Source: Actinocatenispora comari (GTDB lineage: Bacteria > Actinomycetota > Actinomycetes > Mycobacteriales > Micromonosporaceae). Taken from it: a stretch of 64,000 nucleotides of DNA. The translations under genes were made by a program, and so were the position numbers. The notes beneath the pieces are model-generated. The model searched no databases. It was given only the letters and a program-made list of their open reading frames with translations, and was not told the DNA's origin. The stretch is taken from NCBI RefSeq assembly GCF_017312725.1, contig NZ_BOPO01000130.1, positions 62,001 to 126,000 on the forward strand, given 5' to 3'. Below are positions 36,183-46,824 of this stretch, one piece after another (position 1 is the stretch's first letter; each line of letters starts with the position of its first letter).

Positions 36183-36458
36183 TCAATGTGTATGTATCTT
36201 TCCAGCCTTTTCGTTCGCACCGGCCCGGGCGGCGGCGCGAAACGCCAGCCAGCCGCGCACGCCGAGCACCGCGATGGCGGTACCGAACAGTACGGATGTG
36301 GCGATCAGCAGCACGTGCACCCACAGGAACGCGGTCGGCGAACCGTGCTGCCAGGCCCGGTCGTCCTGCCAGACCGCGAGCGCGAACCGGGGCCAGATGA
36401 TCCAGGTCCACCCGCCGAAGGCGATCAGCAGCGTGGAGGTCAGTCGGGACAGCTTCAC
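36183..36458 (-). CDS. SCO4848-like small membrane protein
   Basis: A 91-residue protein with two membrane helices: residues about 5-30 (LTSTLLIAFGGWTWIIWPRFALAVW) and about 45-70 (FLWVHVLLIATSVLFGTAIAVLGVRGW), and a basic tail. The opening MKLSR..., the DPTA-like SPTAFLWVH and GVRGW match the SCO4848 family of actinobacterial membrane proteins as I recall it. Function unknown. Confidence 0.75.
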   Translation of the reverse strand: MKLSRLTSTLLIAFGGWTWIIWPRFALAVWQDDRAWQHGSPTAFLWVHVLLIATSVLFGTAIAVLGVRGWLAFRAAARAGANEKAGKIHTH

Positions 36459-36585
36459 CGGGCCAGTATCGCCGCCCTTCTACCGCCCGTCGAAGCCGCC
36501 CCGACACGCCGCGAAAAAGACCTTGGCGACCAGCGCGTCGCGGGCGTACTGTTCGAGCCACGTGGGAAAGGAGGTGGTCCGATAC

Positions 36586-36624
36586 ATGTGTGGTAAACGG
36601 ACTCGCGAGGTGGTTGTCCGCTAG
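36586..36624 (+). CDS. 12-residue mini-ORF with exceptional ribosome-binding site
   Basis: Encodes MCGKRTREVVVR. The preceding GAAAGGAGGTGGTCC (36566-36580) matches the complement of the 16S rRNA 3' end at 14 of 15 positions. A weak hairpin surrounds its stop codon. It could be a leader peptide or part of a small transcript ending at 36834. No homologue recognised. Confidence 0.4.
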   Translation: MCGKRTREVVVR

Positions 36625-36799
36625 GCCGCCGTTCGGACGACTGGAATTGCCGACCCGGCAGCCCCGATGTCAAACACGACGTCGGCGACCGTGGCGGCCG
36701 GCGAATCCCAGGCAACCATCCGGCCCATGGGTCCCAGGCTTTGTCCACCTGGGCCTTCCATCTGGAAGGAAGCACCCATGGGTCGCTTCATGTTCGGCC

Positions 36800-36834
36800 G
36801 ACGGCCCCGAGGCGGTAGCCCGCCCGGGGCCGTC
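36800..36834 (+). terminator. Terminator-like hairpin in the 36.6-36.9 kb region
   Basis: GACGGCCCCG then, after a bulged A, GGCGG pairs with CCGCC-CGGGGCCGTC around a TAGC loop: 15 base pairs. Confidence 0.65.
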
Positions 36835-36966
36835 GCGCTGCCCGGTAGCGTCACTCATGGTTCCCCTGCGGTAGCTGAGTGATTTCACCAGGCATATCAG
36901 ACACAACCCGTGCAAGCCGGTCGGTATCCCTACGCTGCGGTCACCGACTCGCAGAAAGGCACGGAC

Positions 36967-37290
36967 ATGATCCGTCAAGCCACGATCACCATGGCCGCCG
37001 GGGCGCTGACCGCCGGCGTGCTCAGCGCGCTCGCCCCCGCTGCCGCCGCCCAGGCGACCACCCATCGTCCAGACACGATCTTCTCCCAGTGCCAGTACAC
37101 GGTCGTCGTCGACCGGGCCGCGGTGTACGCGGACGCGGACGTCGACAGCCGGGTGGTCGAGTGGGAGCCCCAGGGCGCCACCGGCTACGCGCCGGACGGG
37201 TACCTGGTCGGCGACGGCGCCAACTTCGAGTCCGTCTTCGCCGGCTACGTGAAGCTCTCCGACCTGCAGAAGCACGACTGCATCTACTGA
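36967..37290 (+). CDS. Small secreted protein
   Basis: A 107-residue protein with a classic signal peptide (MIRQATITMAAGALTAGVL through APAAAAQA, cleavage near residue 29). The mature part of about 78 residues has two Cys (in SQCQYTV and HDCIY) that can form a disulfide, and an SH3-like pattern (AAVYADADVDSRVVEWEPQG ... DGYLVGDG ... GYVKLSDLQ) resembling bacterial SH3 domains of secreted actinomycete proteins. The ATG follows AAAGG. Function unknown. Confidence 0.75.
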   Translation: MIRQATITMAAGALTAGVLSALAPAAAAQATTHRPDTIFSQCQYTVVVDRAAVYADADVDSRVVEWEPQGATGYAPDGYLVGDGANFESVFAGYVKLSDLQKHDCIY

Positions 37291-37305
37291 CAGCCGCCAG
37301 CCCTA

Positions 37306-37343
37306 CCGGCACGGTCACCGGCAACTGCCGGCACGGTCACCGG
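37306..37343. repeat. 16-bp direct repeat
   Basis: CCGGCACGGTCACCGG occurs at 37306-37321 and 37328-37343, just after the secreted-protein gene. Confidence 0.7.
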
Positions 37344-37447
37344 TCCTGGCGACCGCCGACCCCGCCGTACCGGCGACCAGCAGCCTGCCGAGCCGGCGAG
37401 CGCCGGCCCCGCCCGGCACGACCGTCACCGGGTCGGACACCGGCGCG

Positions 37448-37484
37448 CCCCGGCCGGTCCCGGCGATCCCGGGACCGGCCGGGG
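37448..37484. terminator. Bidirectional terminator between convergent genes
   Basis: A perfect 16-bp stem, CCCCGGCCGGTCCCGG with its complement, and a five-base loop. Confidence 0.85.
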
Positions 37485-37497
37485 ACGGCACCGCCGG

Positions 37498-38520
37498 TCA
37501 GGCGGCGTTCGGCGCCGCCAGCGGCAGGCGGCGGCGCGGCCGGGCCCTCCCGACCAGCAGCAGGACCAGCCCCAACACCGCCCAGCCGGCCAGTACCGCG
37601 AGGGGTGTGGCCGCACCGGCCGAGTCGAAGTAGACCACCGAGCGCAGCAGCGTGCCGCCGGCGCCGGGCGGTAGGTACTGGCCGACGGCGCCCCACCCGG
37701 TCGGCAGCAGCGCCGGCGCCGAGGTCAGCCCGGCCAGCGGGATCCCGACGACGAACAGCACGGCCACCCCGAGGCCGGCGCCGGGCGCGCCGAGCAGCGC
37801 GACCAGCCCGGCCATACTGCCGGCCACGGACAGCGCCAGGAGCCCGACGACGGCGGCGTTGAGCAGGTAGTCGCCCGGCACCGCACCCAGCGCGTACTGC
37901 CCGATCGCCATCGACGCCAGCCCGGCGAGCACGGCGAACAGCAGCACCCCGACGAGCCGCAGCCACCGGGAGGAGATCGCCAGCCCGAGCAGGATGCCGG
38001 CCAGCATGCTGGTCATCACCAGCGGCAGGATGCCGATCGACAGCACGACGCCGTTCGGGTCGTCGGAGTCGGTCGGTACCACGTCGGTGACCGTGACGTG
38101 CGCGCCGGTGCGCTGCTCGGCGGCCTGGGCGACCTGCCGCAGCAGCGTCGCGATCTGCGGCGACGCGGCCGACGCCACGTGCAGCCGCACCCCGCCGGGG
38201 CCGATCAGGAACGCCCCGTACGCGTCCCGCTGGCGCAGCGCGCGGTCGGCCGCGGCGCTGCTCGCGACGGTGTCGACGTCGAACGCGCCGGGCTTGGCGG
38301 TGGCGAGCTGGCCGGCCAGCTGGTGCGCGGCGGGTGCCGGGCCGGCCACGACGATCGGCAGGTCGCGGGGGGCGCTGTGCAGCGCCGGCCAGGCGAACAT
38401 GGTGAGCAGCGCAGCCTGCACGGCGACGACGGCCAGCACGATGCCGACCAGTGGGCCGACGGTGCGCCGGCGGGCGGTGTCGGGCGCCTCGGTACCGGAT
38501 TCGACGGTGCGGATGTTCAT
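37498..38520 (-). CDS. Integral membrane protein with extracytoplasmic domain (YhgE/ABC-2-like topology)
   Basis: A 340-residue protein: one N-terminal helix (about 22-45), a soluble domain to about 165, then five to six helices and a basic tail. This layout resembles YhgE/Pip-type or ABC-2-type membrane proteins of the DUF3533 group, often under TetR control and linked to export or stress. The ATG at 38520 follows TTTTGGAG. It is divergent from a TetR gene with matching operators on both sides, so it is very probably the regulated target. Substrate unknown. Confidence 0.75.
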   Translation of the reverse strand: MNIRTVESGTEAPDTARRRTVGPLVGIVLAVVAVQAALLTMFAWPALHSAPRDLPIVVAGPAPAAHQLAGQLATAKPGAFDVDTVASSAAADRALRQRDAYGAFLIGPGGVRLHVASAASPQIATLLRQVAQAAEQRTGAHVTVTDVVPTDSDDPNGVVLSIGILPLVMTSMLAGILLGLAISSRWLRLVGVLLFAVLAGLASMAIGQYALGAVPGDYLLNAAVVGLLALSVAGSMAGLVALLGAPGAGLGVAVLFVVGIPLAGLTSAPALLPTGWGAVGQYLPPGAGGTLLRSVVYFDSAGAATPLAVLAGWAVLGLVLLLVGRARPRRRLPLAAPNAA

Positions 38521-38533
38521 GACCGCTCCAAAA

Positions 38534-38547
38534 AACGAATGGTCGTT
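38534..38547. promoter_or_regulatory. TetR operator, site 1
   Basis: AACGAATGGTCGTT, an imperfect dyad matching site 2 on the opposite strand at 13 of 14 bases. It lies 14 bases before the membrane-protein gene. Confidence 0.7.
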
Positions 38548-38583
38548 CTCCTTTAGTCCCAGGGTGCGCCGCACGGGTCGCGG

Positions 38584-38612
38584 TTGTCAAGAACGAACAT
38601 TCGTTTTATTGT
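38584..38612 (+). promoter_or_regulatory. Leaderless tetR promoter with embedded operator site 2
   Basis: TTGTCA (38584-38589), 17 bases, TATTGT (38607-38612), then six bases to the ATG. The operator AACGAACATTCGTT (38592-38605) fills the spacer, which predicts direct autorepression. Confidence 0.75.
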
Positions 38613-38618
38613 GGCGGC

Positions 38619-39215
38619 ATGCCCCGGGTCTCCGCGGAACACCGCACCGCGCGGCGACGCCAGATCCTCGACGCCGCCCGCCGCTGCTTCGACCGCAACG
38701 GGTTCCACCGCACCTCGATGCAGCACATCCTGGCCGAGTCCGGGCTGTCCGCCGGCGCCGTCTACGGCTACTTCCGCAGCAAGGACGAGATCATGACCGC
38801 GATCGCCGGCGAGACGATCGGCCAGGTCCTCGCCGGGGTCGGGGCGAGCCTGACCGCCGATCCGCCCCCGCCGGTCCCGCAGCTGCTCGACAGCGTCCTC
38901 ACCGAGGTCGACCGGCACGTCGGTGAGGGCGGCATCCTGCGGCTCGCGGTCCAGGTGTGGGGCGAGTCGATGCACGACGCGACGATGTCCGAGTTCGTCG
39001 CCAGCACGTACGAGCGGCTGCGGGCGCTGTTCGTCGGCTACGCGCAACGGGCCACGGCGGCCGGGGTGCTGCCCGCCGGTACCGATCCGGAGCAGGCCGG
39101 CGCGGCGCTGTTCGGGCTGGTCCCCGGCTACATCCTGCAGCGGGTGCTGATCGGCGGGCCGGAGCGGCCGGACTACCTCGCCGGGGTCCGGGCGCTCCTG
39201 TCCAGCGCGGAGTGA
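38619..39215 (+). CDS. TetR-family transcriptional regulator
   Basis: A 198-residue TetR repressor. The N-terminal HTH region reads RRQILDAARRCFDRNGFHRTSMQHILAESGLSAGAVYGYFRSKDEI; the C-terminal ligand domain is helical. It is transcribed from a promoter that appears leaderless and has an operator between -35 and -10, and a second copy of the site precedes the divergent membrane-protein gene. It most likely represses both genes until an unknown ligand binds. Confidence 0.92.
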   Translation: MPRVSAEHRTARRRQILDAARRCFDRNGFHRTSMQHILAESGLSAGAVYGYFRSKDEIMTAIAGETIGQVLAGVGASLTADPPPPVPQLLDSVLTEVDRHVGEGGILRLAVQVWGESMHDATMSEFVASTYERLRALFVGYAQRATAAGVLPAGTDPEQAGAALFGLVPGYILQRVLIGGPERPDYLAGVRALLSSAE

Positions 39216-39292
39216 CAGGCCCGCTCAGGGTGGCCCGCCGCAGTCCGGCCCGCAACGGCGCCCCCCTCGACAGACCTCCGCCAGCCAGGCGG

Positions 39293-39805
39293 TCAGGCGG
39301 TCAGGGCGAAGTCCCGGCGGGGGCGCCAGCGACTGTCGCCGTTGTGCACGAACAGCCGGAACCCGACCACGTCGAACCGCACCTCGAAGCCGGCCAGGTC
39401 GGCGAACACCTGGTCCAACGCCGGCTGCGACACGTCCTGCGCCACCGTGATGTGCGGGTGGTACGGGTACTTGATGTCGCGCTCGAGCGGGCCGGACCGC
39501 ACGTCGGCGGCGAGCCGCTCGCACTCGCTGATGCCGGCCGCGACCGCGACGAACACCACGTCGGTGATCGGCCGGAACGTACCGGTGCCGCGCAGCAGCA
39601 GGCTGAACCCGGCGTGCCGGTCGGCCACCTCGGCCAGGTGCCGCTCGACCGTCGGCTCGGCGTCGTCGTCGATCTCGGTCGGCGGCAGCAGGGTCAGATG
39701 GGTCGGGACGTACTCGGCCTGGGGGTCGCCGGCCTGGGCCCGGCACCTGTTCAGATAGCTGCCCCAGGGTTCGGGAACGTCGATCGCCACCCCGATGACC
39801 CGCAT
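39293..39805 (-). CDS. 2'-5' RNA ligase superfamily (2H phosphoesterase) protein
   Basis: A 170-residue protein with the two HxT/S-type motifs that define 2H phosphoesterases: THLTLLPP (about residues 35-42) and HPHITVAQDV (about 115-124), 80 residues apart. The ATG at 39805 follows CTGGAGG. Such enzymes process 2',5'- or cyclic phosphates in RNA or nucleotides. The natural substrate is unknown. It stands alone between the TetR gene and trpS. Confidence 0.85.
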   Translation of the reverse strand: MRVIGVAIDVPEPWGSYLNRCRAQAGDPQAEYVPTHLTLLPPTEIDDDAEPTVERHLAEVADRHAGFSLLLRGTGTFRPITDVVFVAVAAGISECERLAADVRSGPLERDIKYPYHPHITVAQDVSQPALDQVFADLAGFEVRFDVVGFRLFVHNGDSRWRPRRDFALTA

Positions 39806-39986
39806 CGCGCCTCCAGCAAAAGACCGTGTCACACCACGCCCGACGGCGCCACGCCGGCGAGCGCACCTCCTGCCTCCGAGGTCCCGCGAGGCAGACCCTA
39901 ACCGGCCGGTACGCCTGTCGTACAGCCCGGCCTCGGGTGTGGGCCACCGGCGCACCGCGAGAACTGGCCGGCCGCCGGCGGTCTCG

Positions 39987-41012
<1,026 letters not shown>

Positions 41013-41065
41013 TCAGCAGCCCGACAGCGCGCTGCCACCCGTCCCACACCTTTCCGGAAAGTCGC

Positions 41066-41115
41066 GCACGGGGTCGCCGTCCTCGGCAAGCGCTTGCCGG
41101 ACGGCGACCCCGTGC
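41066..41115 (-). terminator. Strong terminator of the sugar importer operon
   Basis: A perfect 17-bp stem (GCACGGGGTCGCCGTCC and complement) whose 16-base loop contains its own palindrome GGCAAGCGCTTGCC. It lies 17 bases past the permease stop. Confidence 0.88.
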
Positions 41116-41131
41116 GCGGCGGGTACCCGGA

Positions 41132-42043
41132 TCAGCCCTTGGTCGAGCCGAGGGTGAGGCCGGAGATGAACTGGCGCTGCAGCAACATGTAGACGACCAG
41201 CGTCGGGATCGCGACGATCATCGCGGCCGCCGCGATCAGGTTCTGGTTGGACACGAACTGGCCCTGCAGGTTGGCCAGCGCCGAGGTCACCGGCCGGCGG
41301 CTGCCGGTCTCGATCAGCGTGATCGCCCAGAAGAAGTCGTTGTAGATCCAAGTCGTCAGCAGCGTCGCCAGCGCGGCCAGCGCCGGCCGCACCAGCGGCA
41401 GGGTCAGCTTCCAGTACCGGGTCCACAGCGAGGCACCGTCCACGATGGACGCCTCGTACATCTCGTCCGGGATGGTGCGCATGAAGTTGCTCAGCACGAA
41501 CACGCAGAACCCGAGCTGGAACGCCACGTTGATGGCGACCAGGCCGGCGATCGAGTTGTACATCAGGCCGCTGTCGGCGAGGAAGTGCGGCAGCGGGATC
41601 AGCAGGTAGAGCCGGTACAGCGGGGTGATGATGACCTGCTGCGGCAGCAGGTTGCCGGCGGTGAACAGGATCAGCAACGCAACGTTGATCTTGATGTTCA
41701 CCCGGGTCAGGACGAACGCCACCAGCGACGCCAGGAACAGCGTGATGATCACGGCGGGGAGCGTGATCAGCACCGAGTTCAGGAAGAAGTGGAACATGTC
41801 CGACTCTTGCCAGGCGTTCACGTAGTTCGAGAACGTCAGCTTGTGCGGCAGCGAGACGTACCCCAGCTTGGACGTCTCCGCGTACGGCCGCAGCGAGACG
41901 TACAGCGCGAACAGGATCGGCACCAGCCACAGCACCGTCGCGCCGATCATCAGCACGTAGGACAGGATCCGGCCGATCGGGAACCGCCGCCCGGCCTGCT
42001 GCCGCACCACGCCACCCCGGGCGAGTGCACCGTCGGCCGTCAT
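41132..42043 (-). CDS. Sugar ABC transporter permease (MalG-type)
   Basis: A 303-residue inner-membrane permease with six helices and the EAA loop EASIVDGASLWTRYWKLTLPLVRPALAAL that contacts the ATPase. Its ATG overlaps the MalF-type stop (ATGA at 42040-42043). It completes a binding protein-MalF-MalG operon divergent from the galactose genes. No ATPase is encoded, so a shared MsiK-type ATPase elsewhere in the genome is expected, as is usual in actinomycetes. Confidence 0.93.
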   Translation of the reverse strand: MTADGALARGGVVRQQAGRRFPIGRILSYVLMIGATVLWLVPILFALYVSLRPYAETSKLGYVSLPHKLTFSNYVNAWQESDMFHFFLNSVLITLPAVIITLFLASLVAFVLTRVNIKINVALLILFTAGNLLPQQVIITPLYRLYLLIPLPHFLADSGLMYNSIAGLVAINVAFQLGFCVFVLSNFMRTIPDEMYEASIVDGASLWTRYWKLTLPLVRPALAALATLLTTWIYNDFFWAITLIETGSRRPVTSALANLQGQFVSNQNLIAAAAMIVAIPTLVVYMLLQRQFISGLTLGSTKG

Positions 42044-43035
42044 CGGCCTTCCTTCCGCTTGAAGTTCTGGTACAGGAAGATCGAGATCGGGATCAGCGAG
42101 ATGACCAGCAGCACCACGCCCAGCGCGGAACCGAAGCCGACCTGCGAGGTCTCGCCGACGATGTTGTTGGTGACCAGCACCGACAGCAGTTCCAGCCCGT
42201 TCGAGCCCTTGTTGATGATGTAGACCAGGTCGAACGCGCGCAGCGACTCGATCACCGTGACCACGATGATCACGATGTTGATCGGCCGCAGCGTCGGGAA
42301 GATGACCCGCCAGAACGTCTGCCACGCATTCGCGCCGTCGACCTGTGCCGCCTCGCGCAGCGCCGGATCGGCGGCCTTCAGTCCGGCCAGGTAGAGCACC
42401 ATCACGTACCCGGCCTGTCGCCAGGTCGCCGCCACCAGCACCGCCCACAGGTTCAGGTGCGGGTTGCCCAGCCAGTCGATCAGGTTGTTGTCCTGGTTGT
42501 GGCCGATCACCGTGTTGATCAGGCCGTAGTTCGGCGAGTAGACGAACTCCCAGATGATCCCGATCAGCGCGAGCGACAGCATCACCGGCAGGAACAGCAC
42601 GCTCTGGTAGACCCGGCTGCCCTTGATACCGCGGTCGATGACCACCGCGAACAGCATCCCCAGCGGGGTGGCGATCACGATGAACACCAGCAGCCACAGC
42701 ACGTTGTGCTCGACCGCCGGCCAGAACGGCGGGTAGTTGGTCGCCGCCCGGTGGTAGTTGTCCACGCCGGTGAAGCAGCCGTTGTCCTGGATCAGACCGC
42801 CGGAGGGCCGGCAGGCCCGCGGGTGCAGCCCGCCGACGCCCGACCACCGGAAGAACGACAGCACCACCGAGGCGAGCGCCGGGCCCCAGACGAACGCCAG
42901 GTCGACCACGACCGGTACGGCGAGCATGCCGAGGACGACCAGGATCTCCTTCTTGGTCAACCGGCCGAGCCGGCGGCGACGGCGCTTCGGCGCCTGCGCC
43001 ACCGCCGGCGACGCGTCGTTCACCGTCGAAGCCAT
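42040..43035 (-). CDS. Sugar ABC transporter permease (MalF-type)
   Basis: A 331-residue permease with six helices, a large periplasmic loop after helix 1 (including two Cys, in RACRPSGG and NGCFTG) and the EAA loop REAAQVDGANAWQTFWRVIFPTLRP. The ATG at 43035 follows GGAG. The start of the protein is a basic stretch (KRRRRRLGR). It pairs with the MalG-type partner encoded four bases into its stop. Galactose or a galactoside is the likely cargo because of the divergent gal operon; this is inference. Confidence 0.93.
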   Translation of the reverse strand: MASTVNDASPAVAQAPKRRRRRLGRLTKKEILVVLGMLAVPVVVDLAFVWGPALASVVLSFFRWSGVGGLHPRACRPSGGLIQDNGCFTGVDNYHRAATNYPPFWPAVEHNVLWLLVFIVIATPLGMLFAVVIDRGIKGSRVYQSVLFLPVMLSLALIGIIWEFVYSPNYGLINTVIGHNQDNNLIDWLGNPHLNLWAVLVAATWRQAGYVMVLYLAGLKAADPALREAAQVDGANAWQTFWRVIFPTLRPINIVIIVVTVIESLRAFDLVYIINKGSNGLELLSVLVTNNIVGETSQVGFGSALGVVLLVISLIPISIFLYQNFKRKEGR

Positions 43036-43089
43036 CCGTTCGGACTCCAATCTGCGTCTTCCCGCCGGCACGCGGTACCGGCACACGCA

Positions 43090-43122
43090 CACCGCCGGTA
43101 CGCACGTGACGTACCGGCGGTG
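43090..43122 (-). terminator. Perfect hairpin after the sugar-binding protein gene
   Basis: CACCGCCGGTACG pairs with CGTACCGGCGGTG around a seven-base loop, seven bases past the binding-protein stop and before the permease genes. It probably lowers downstream expression relative to the binding protein. Confidence 0.65.
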
Positions 43123-43129
43123 GGCGAAC

Positions 43130-44479
43130 TCAGCCGTTGAAGATCGACTTGGCCTGCTTGGCCAGGCTCTGCTGGATCGTCGAGATCATGCCCGCGGTGG
43201 GCTCACCGATGAACTTCTGGATCGCCTGCTCCAACGCGGTGGCCATGGCCGGGTCGGTGTCCCGGTCGCCGAACTGCGCGACCGCCTTCTGCTGGGCGAT
43301 CATCTGCGCCGACTTCTTCTGGATGTCGTTGTAGGTCGGCGCGACGAGGTCCTTGGCCAGACCGACGTCCCACTGGTCGTACTTGAGGTACGCGATCTCG
43401 GCTTCCTTGGTGCCGATGTACTCCAGCACCTTCTTCGCGCCGGCGGTGTTCTTCGCCTTCTTCGGCATCATGAAGCCGTCCGCCGGGGCGTCCATGTAGT
43501 CCTGGCCGAACGACGGGTTGATCGCCGGGTAGGCGAAGAAGTCCAGGTCCTTGATGTCCTTCTTGTCGGTCACGTACTGCGCCGCGACCTGGTTGGTGCC
43601 CTGGAACATCATGCCGGCCTTCTTGGCCTCCAGCGTCTTCGCCGCGTCCTGCCAGATCCGGCCGTTCGCGCCGGACTGCAGGTACGGCATCAGCTCACGC
43701 CACTGGTCGAAGACCTTGGTGACTTCCTTGTCGGTGTACGCCGCCTTGTTCTGCATGAGCTTCATGTGGTAGTCGTACCCGTTGATCCGCATGTTCAGGA
43801 TGTCGAACATGCCCAGGGCCGGCCACAGGTCCTTGTCGGCGAACGCGAGCGGGACGATCTTGTCCTTCTTCATCTGCTTGCACAGCGCGATGAAGGCGTC
43901 CCAGTCCTTCGGGACCTCGTAGCCCTTGCTGGCGAAGGTGCTCTTGTTGTAGTGCACCACCCACGGGTAGTTGTAGATCGGCACCAGGTAGTAGTGCCCG
44001 TCCACGCCCTTCGACAGGTTCTTCGCCACGTCGGGGAAGTTGTCGCCGATCTTGTCCCACACGTCGTCCAGCGGGTCGAGCAGACCCTGGTTCGCGAAGT
44101 ACTGCATGCGGTAGCCGGCGAACCAGGTGGCCAGGTCGTCCGGGGTGCCCTGCAGGTAGGACGTGATGTTGTTCTGGAACGTGTTGTGGTCGGTGGTGTT
44201 GATCTTGGTGGTGACGCCGGTCTTGGCCTTCGCCGCCGAGATCAGCGAGGCGAACGCCTGCTTCGGCGCGGGGTCGGAGTAGTTGGAGCCGAAGGTGATC
44301 TTCGAACTGCTGCCGCCACCCTTCGTGGTCCCGCCGGAGCCGCTGTCGCTGCTGCACGCCGCGGCCAGGCCGGGCACCGCCAGCGCGCCCGCGCCGATGC
44401 CGGCCGCACGCAGCAGGCCGCGCCGAGAGACGGCATGGCCAGCGGCACCGGGACCGCTTCCGGTCGATGACTGCGCCAT
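43130..44479 (-). CDS. Sugar ABC transporter substrate-binding lipoprotein
   Basis: A 449-residue family-1 solute-binding protein. The N-terminus has a twin-arginine-type signal (SRRGLLRAAGIGAGALAVPG) ending LAAAC, so it is probably exported folded by Tat and lipidated. The mature domain has extended Lys- and Tyr-rich ligand lobes typical of carbohydrate-binding proteins (WDAFIALCKQMKKDKIVPLAF, GKEAEIAY-type tail). It heads the operon divergent from the DeoR-gal genes. Ligand probably galactose or a galactoside. Confidence 0.92.
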   Translation of the reverse strand: MAQSSTGSGPGAAGHAVSRRGLLRAAGIGAGALAVPGLAAACSSDSGSGGTTKGGGSSSKITFGSNYSDPAPKQAFASLISAAKAKTGVTTKINTTDHNTFQNNITSYLQGTPDDLATWFAGYRMQYFANQGLLDPLDDVWDKIGDNFPDVAKNLSKGVDGHYYLVPIYNYPWVVHYNKSTFASKGYEVPKDWDAFIALCKQMKKDKIVPLAFADKDLWPALGMFDILNMRINGYDYHMKLMQNKAAYTDKEVTKVFDQWRELMPYLQSGANGRIWQDAAKTLEAKKAGMMFQGTNQVAAQYVTDKKDIKDLDFFAYPAINPSFGQDYMDAPADGFMMPKKAKNTAGAKKVLEYIGTKEAEIAYLKYDQWDVGLAKDLVAPTYNDIQKKSAQMIAQQKAVAQFGDRDTDPAMATALEQAIQKFIGEPTAGMISTIQQSLAKQAKSIFNG

Positions 44480-44913
44480 GGGAAACCCCCTACAGGAAAG
44501 AACGAGGAATCAAACGCGACCCTTCAAAAGTCCCCACATTCCACCGCCAGTGTGCGGACCTGTCAAGTCCCTCGCCGCGCTCGTGGCCCGATCGATGCCA
44601 AACCCGCCCGGTACGTCGATACGCGCTGCCCACACGGTAGTCACGGATCGGCTATCCGGTGGCAACGCACGGGAAACAGGCCGACGGGACGAGGCCGACC
44701 CGACCGATCGGGTGGTGGCGGAGGTGTGCAACACTCTCGTTCGAACGTGTTGACTCTTGGTCGGTCTGGCATAAGAGTTGATAACGGCGACGACGGACTC
44801 CGTCGACTGGGGGCCACGCCGCCGACCGGCGGGCCACCCCGTCAGCCGGGCCGAACACGTCCGCACGTTCGGCCCGGTGCATCGCAGTCGGCGCACCCGC
44901 AGGAGGCCCCCAG
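44480..44913. other. Divergent control region of sugar importer and gal operon
   Basis: No gene in 434 bases. The gal side holds a compound palindrome at 44729-44752 and a promoter-like TTGACT-N16-TAAGAG (44750-44777), giving a leader of about 130 bases before deoR. An ACTCTT-N14-AAGAGT repeat (44753-44778) overlaps that promoter. Confidence 0.6.
44729..44752. promoter_or_regulatory. Compound palindrome, candidate DeoR operator
   Basis: CAACAC and GTGTTG flank the perfect dyad CGTTCGAACG (44738-44747). The right arm overlaps the presumed -35 hexamer, so binding would block the gal promoter. Confidence 0.55.
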
Positions 44914-45734
44914 ATGCTCGCACAGCAACGGCAGTCCGCGATCCTGGACCTGGTCCGCCGGCACGGCGGCGTCCGGGTCTCCGATCTGGTGCGCGAGTTC
45001 AACGTCTCGGACATGACGATCCGCCGCGACCTCGAATCGCTCGCCCAGCGCGGGCTGCTCGCCAAGGTGCACGGCGGCGCCACCACCCTCGCCCCCGGCT
45101 CCACCGACGAACCCGGCTTCGCCGCCAAGTCGATGCGCCAGCAGGCCGAGAAGGAGGCCATCGCCCGCCGGGCCGCCGAACTGGTCTCCCCCGGTACCGC
45201 GATCGCGATGTCGGCCGGCACCACCACCTGGACGCTCGCCCACCAACTGCTGGACGTGCCGTCGCTGACCGTGGTGACCAACTCGGTGCCGGTCGCCGAG
45301 GTCTTCTACCACAACGGCCGCACCGACCAGACCGTCGTGCTCACCGGCGGCATCCGCACCCCGTCCGACGCGCTGGTCGGCCCGTTCGCCGAGACCGCGA
45401 TCCGGTCGCTCAACCTCGACCAGCTGTTCCTCGGCGTGCACGGCATCAACGAACGGTCCGGCTTCACCACCCCGAACCTGATGGAGGCGGAGACCGACCG
45501 GGCGCTGGTGGCCGCGGCCCGCCGGCTGGTCGTGCTGGCCGACCACACCAAGTGGGAGACGGTCGGCATCTCCACCATCGCCCGGCTGGACGAGGCGGAC
45601 GCCCTGGTCACCGACGACGGACTGCCCGACGAGGCGCAGCAGATCCTGGGCGGGCTGGTCGGCGACCTGCTGGTGGCGCCGGCCGGCGGCACCCCCGATA
45701 CCGACAACGACGTGGACGCTGGACAGGCGAGTCG

Positions 45735-45738
<4 letters not shown>
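44914..45738 (+). CDS. DeoR/GlpR-family transcriptional regulator
   Basis: A 274-residue DeoR-family repressor. The N-terminal winged HTH contains VRVSDLVREFNVSDMTIRRDLESLAQRGLLAKVHGGA, the family signature, and the C-terminal sugar-phosphate domain has SAGTTTWTLA and TNSVPVAEV. The ATG follows AGGAGG and its stop overlaps galT (ATGA at 45735-45738), so it is the first gene of the gal operon and probably controls it and the divergent importer in response to a phosphorylated sugar intermediate. Confidence 0.92.
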
Positions 45739-46820
<1,082 letters not shown>

Positions 46821-46824
46821 AACC

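Larger units (their letters stand above)
36459..36966. other. Region with mini-ORF and strong hairpins
   Basis: About 500 bases without a conventional gene. It contains the 12-codon ORF at 36586-36624, a hairpin at 36800-36834, a TCACTCA/TGAGTGA inverted repeat (36851-36882), and the palindrome CCCATGGG twice (about 36725 and 36776). An ATG at 36778 has a GGAAGGA site and opens 34 codons, but these contain the terminator-like hairpin. Confidence 0.55.

Noticed and set aside
36778-36882. A 34-codon ORF with a GGAAGGA site
   Set aside because: Its codons contain the strong hairpin at 36800-36834, and the product is low complexity. Kept only as a remark in the region entry.
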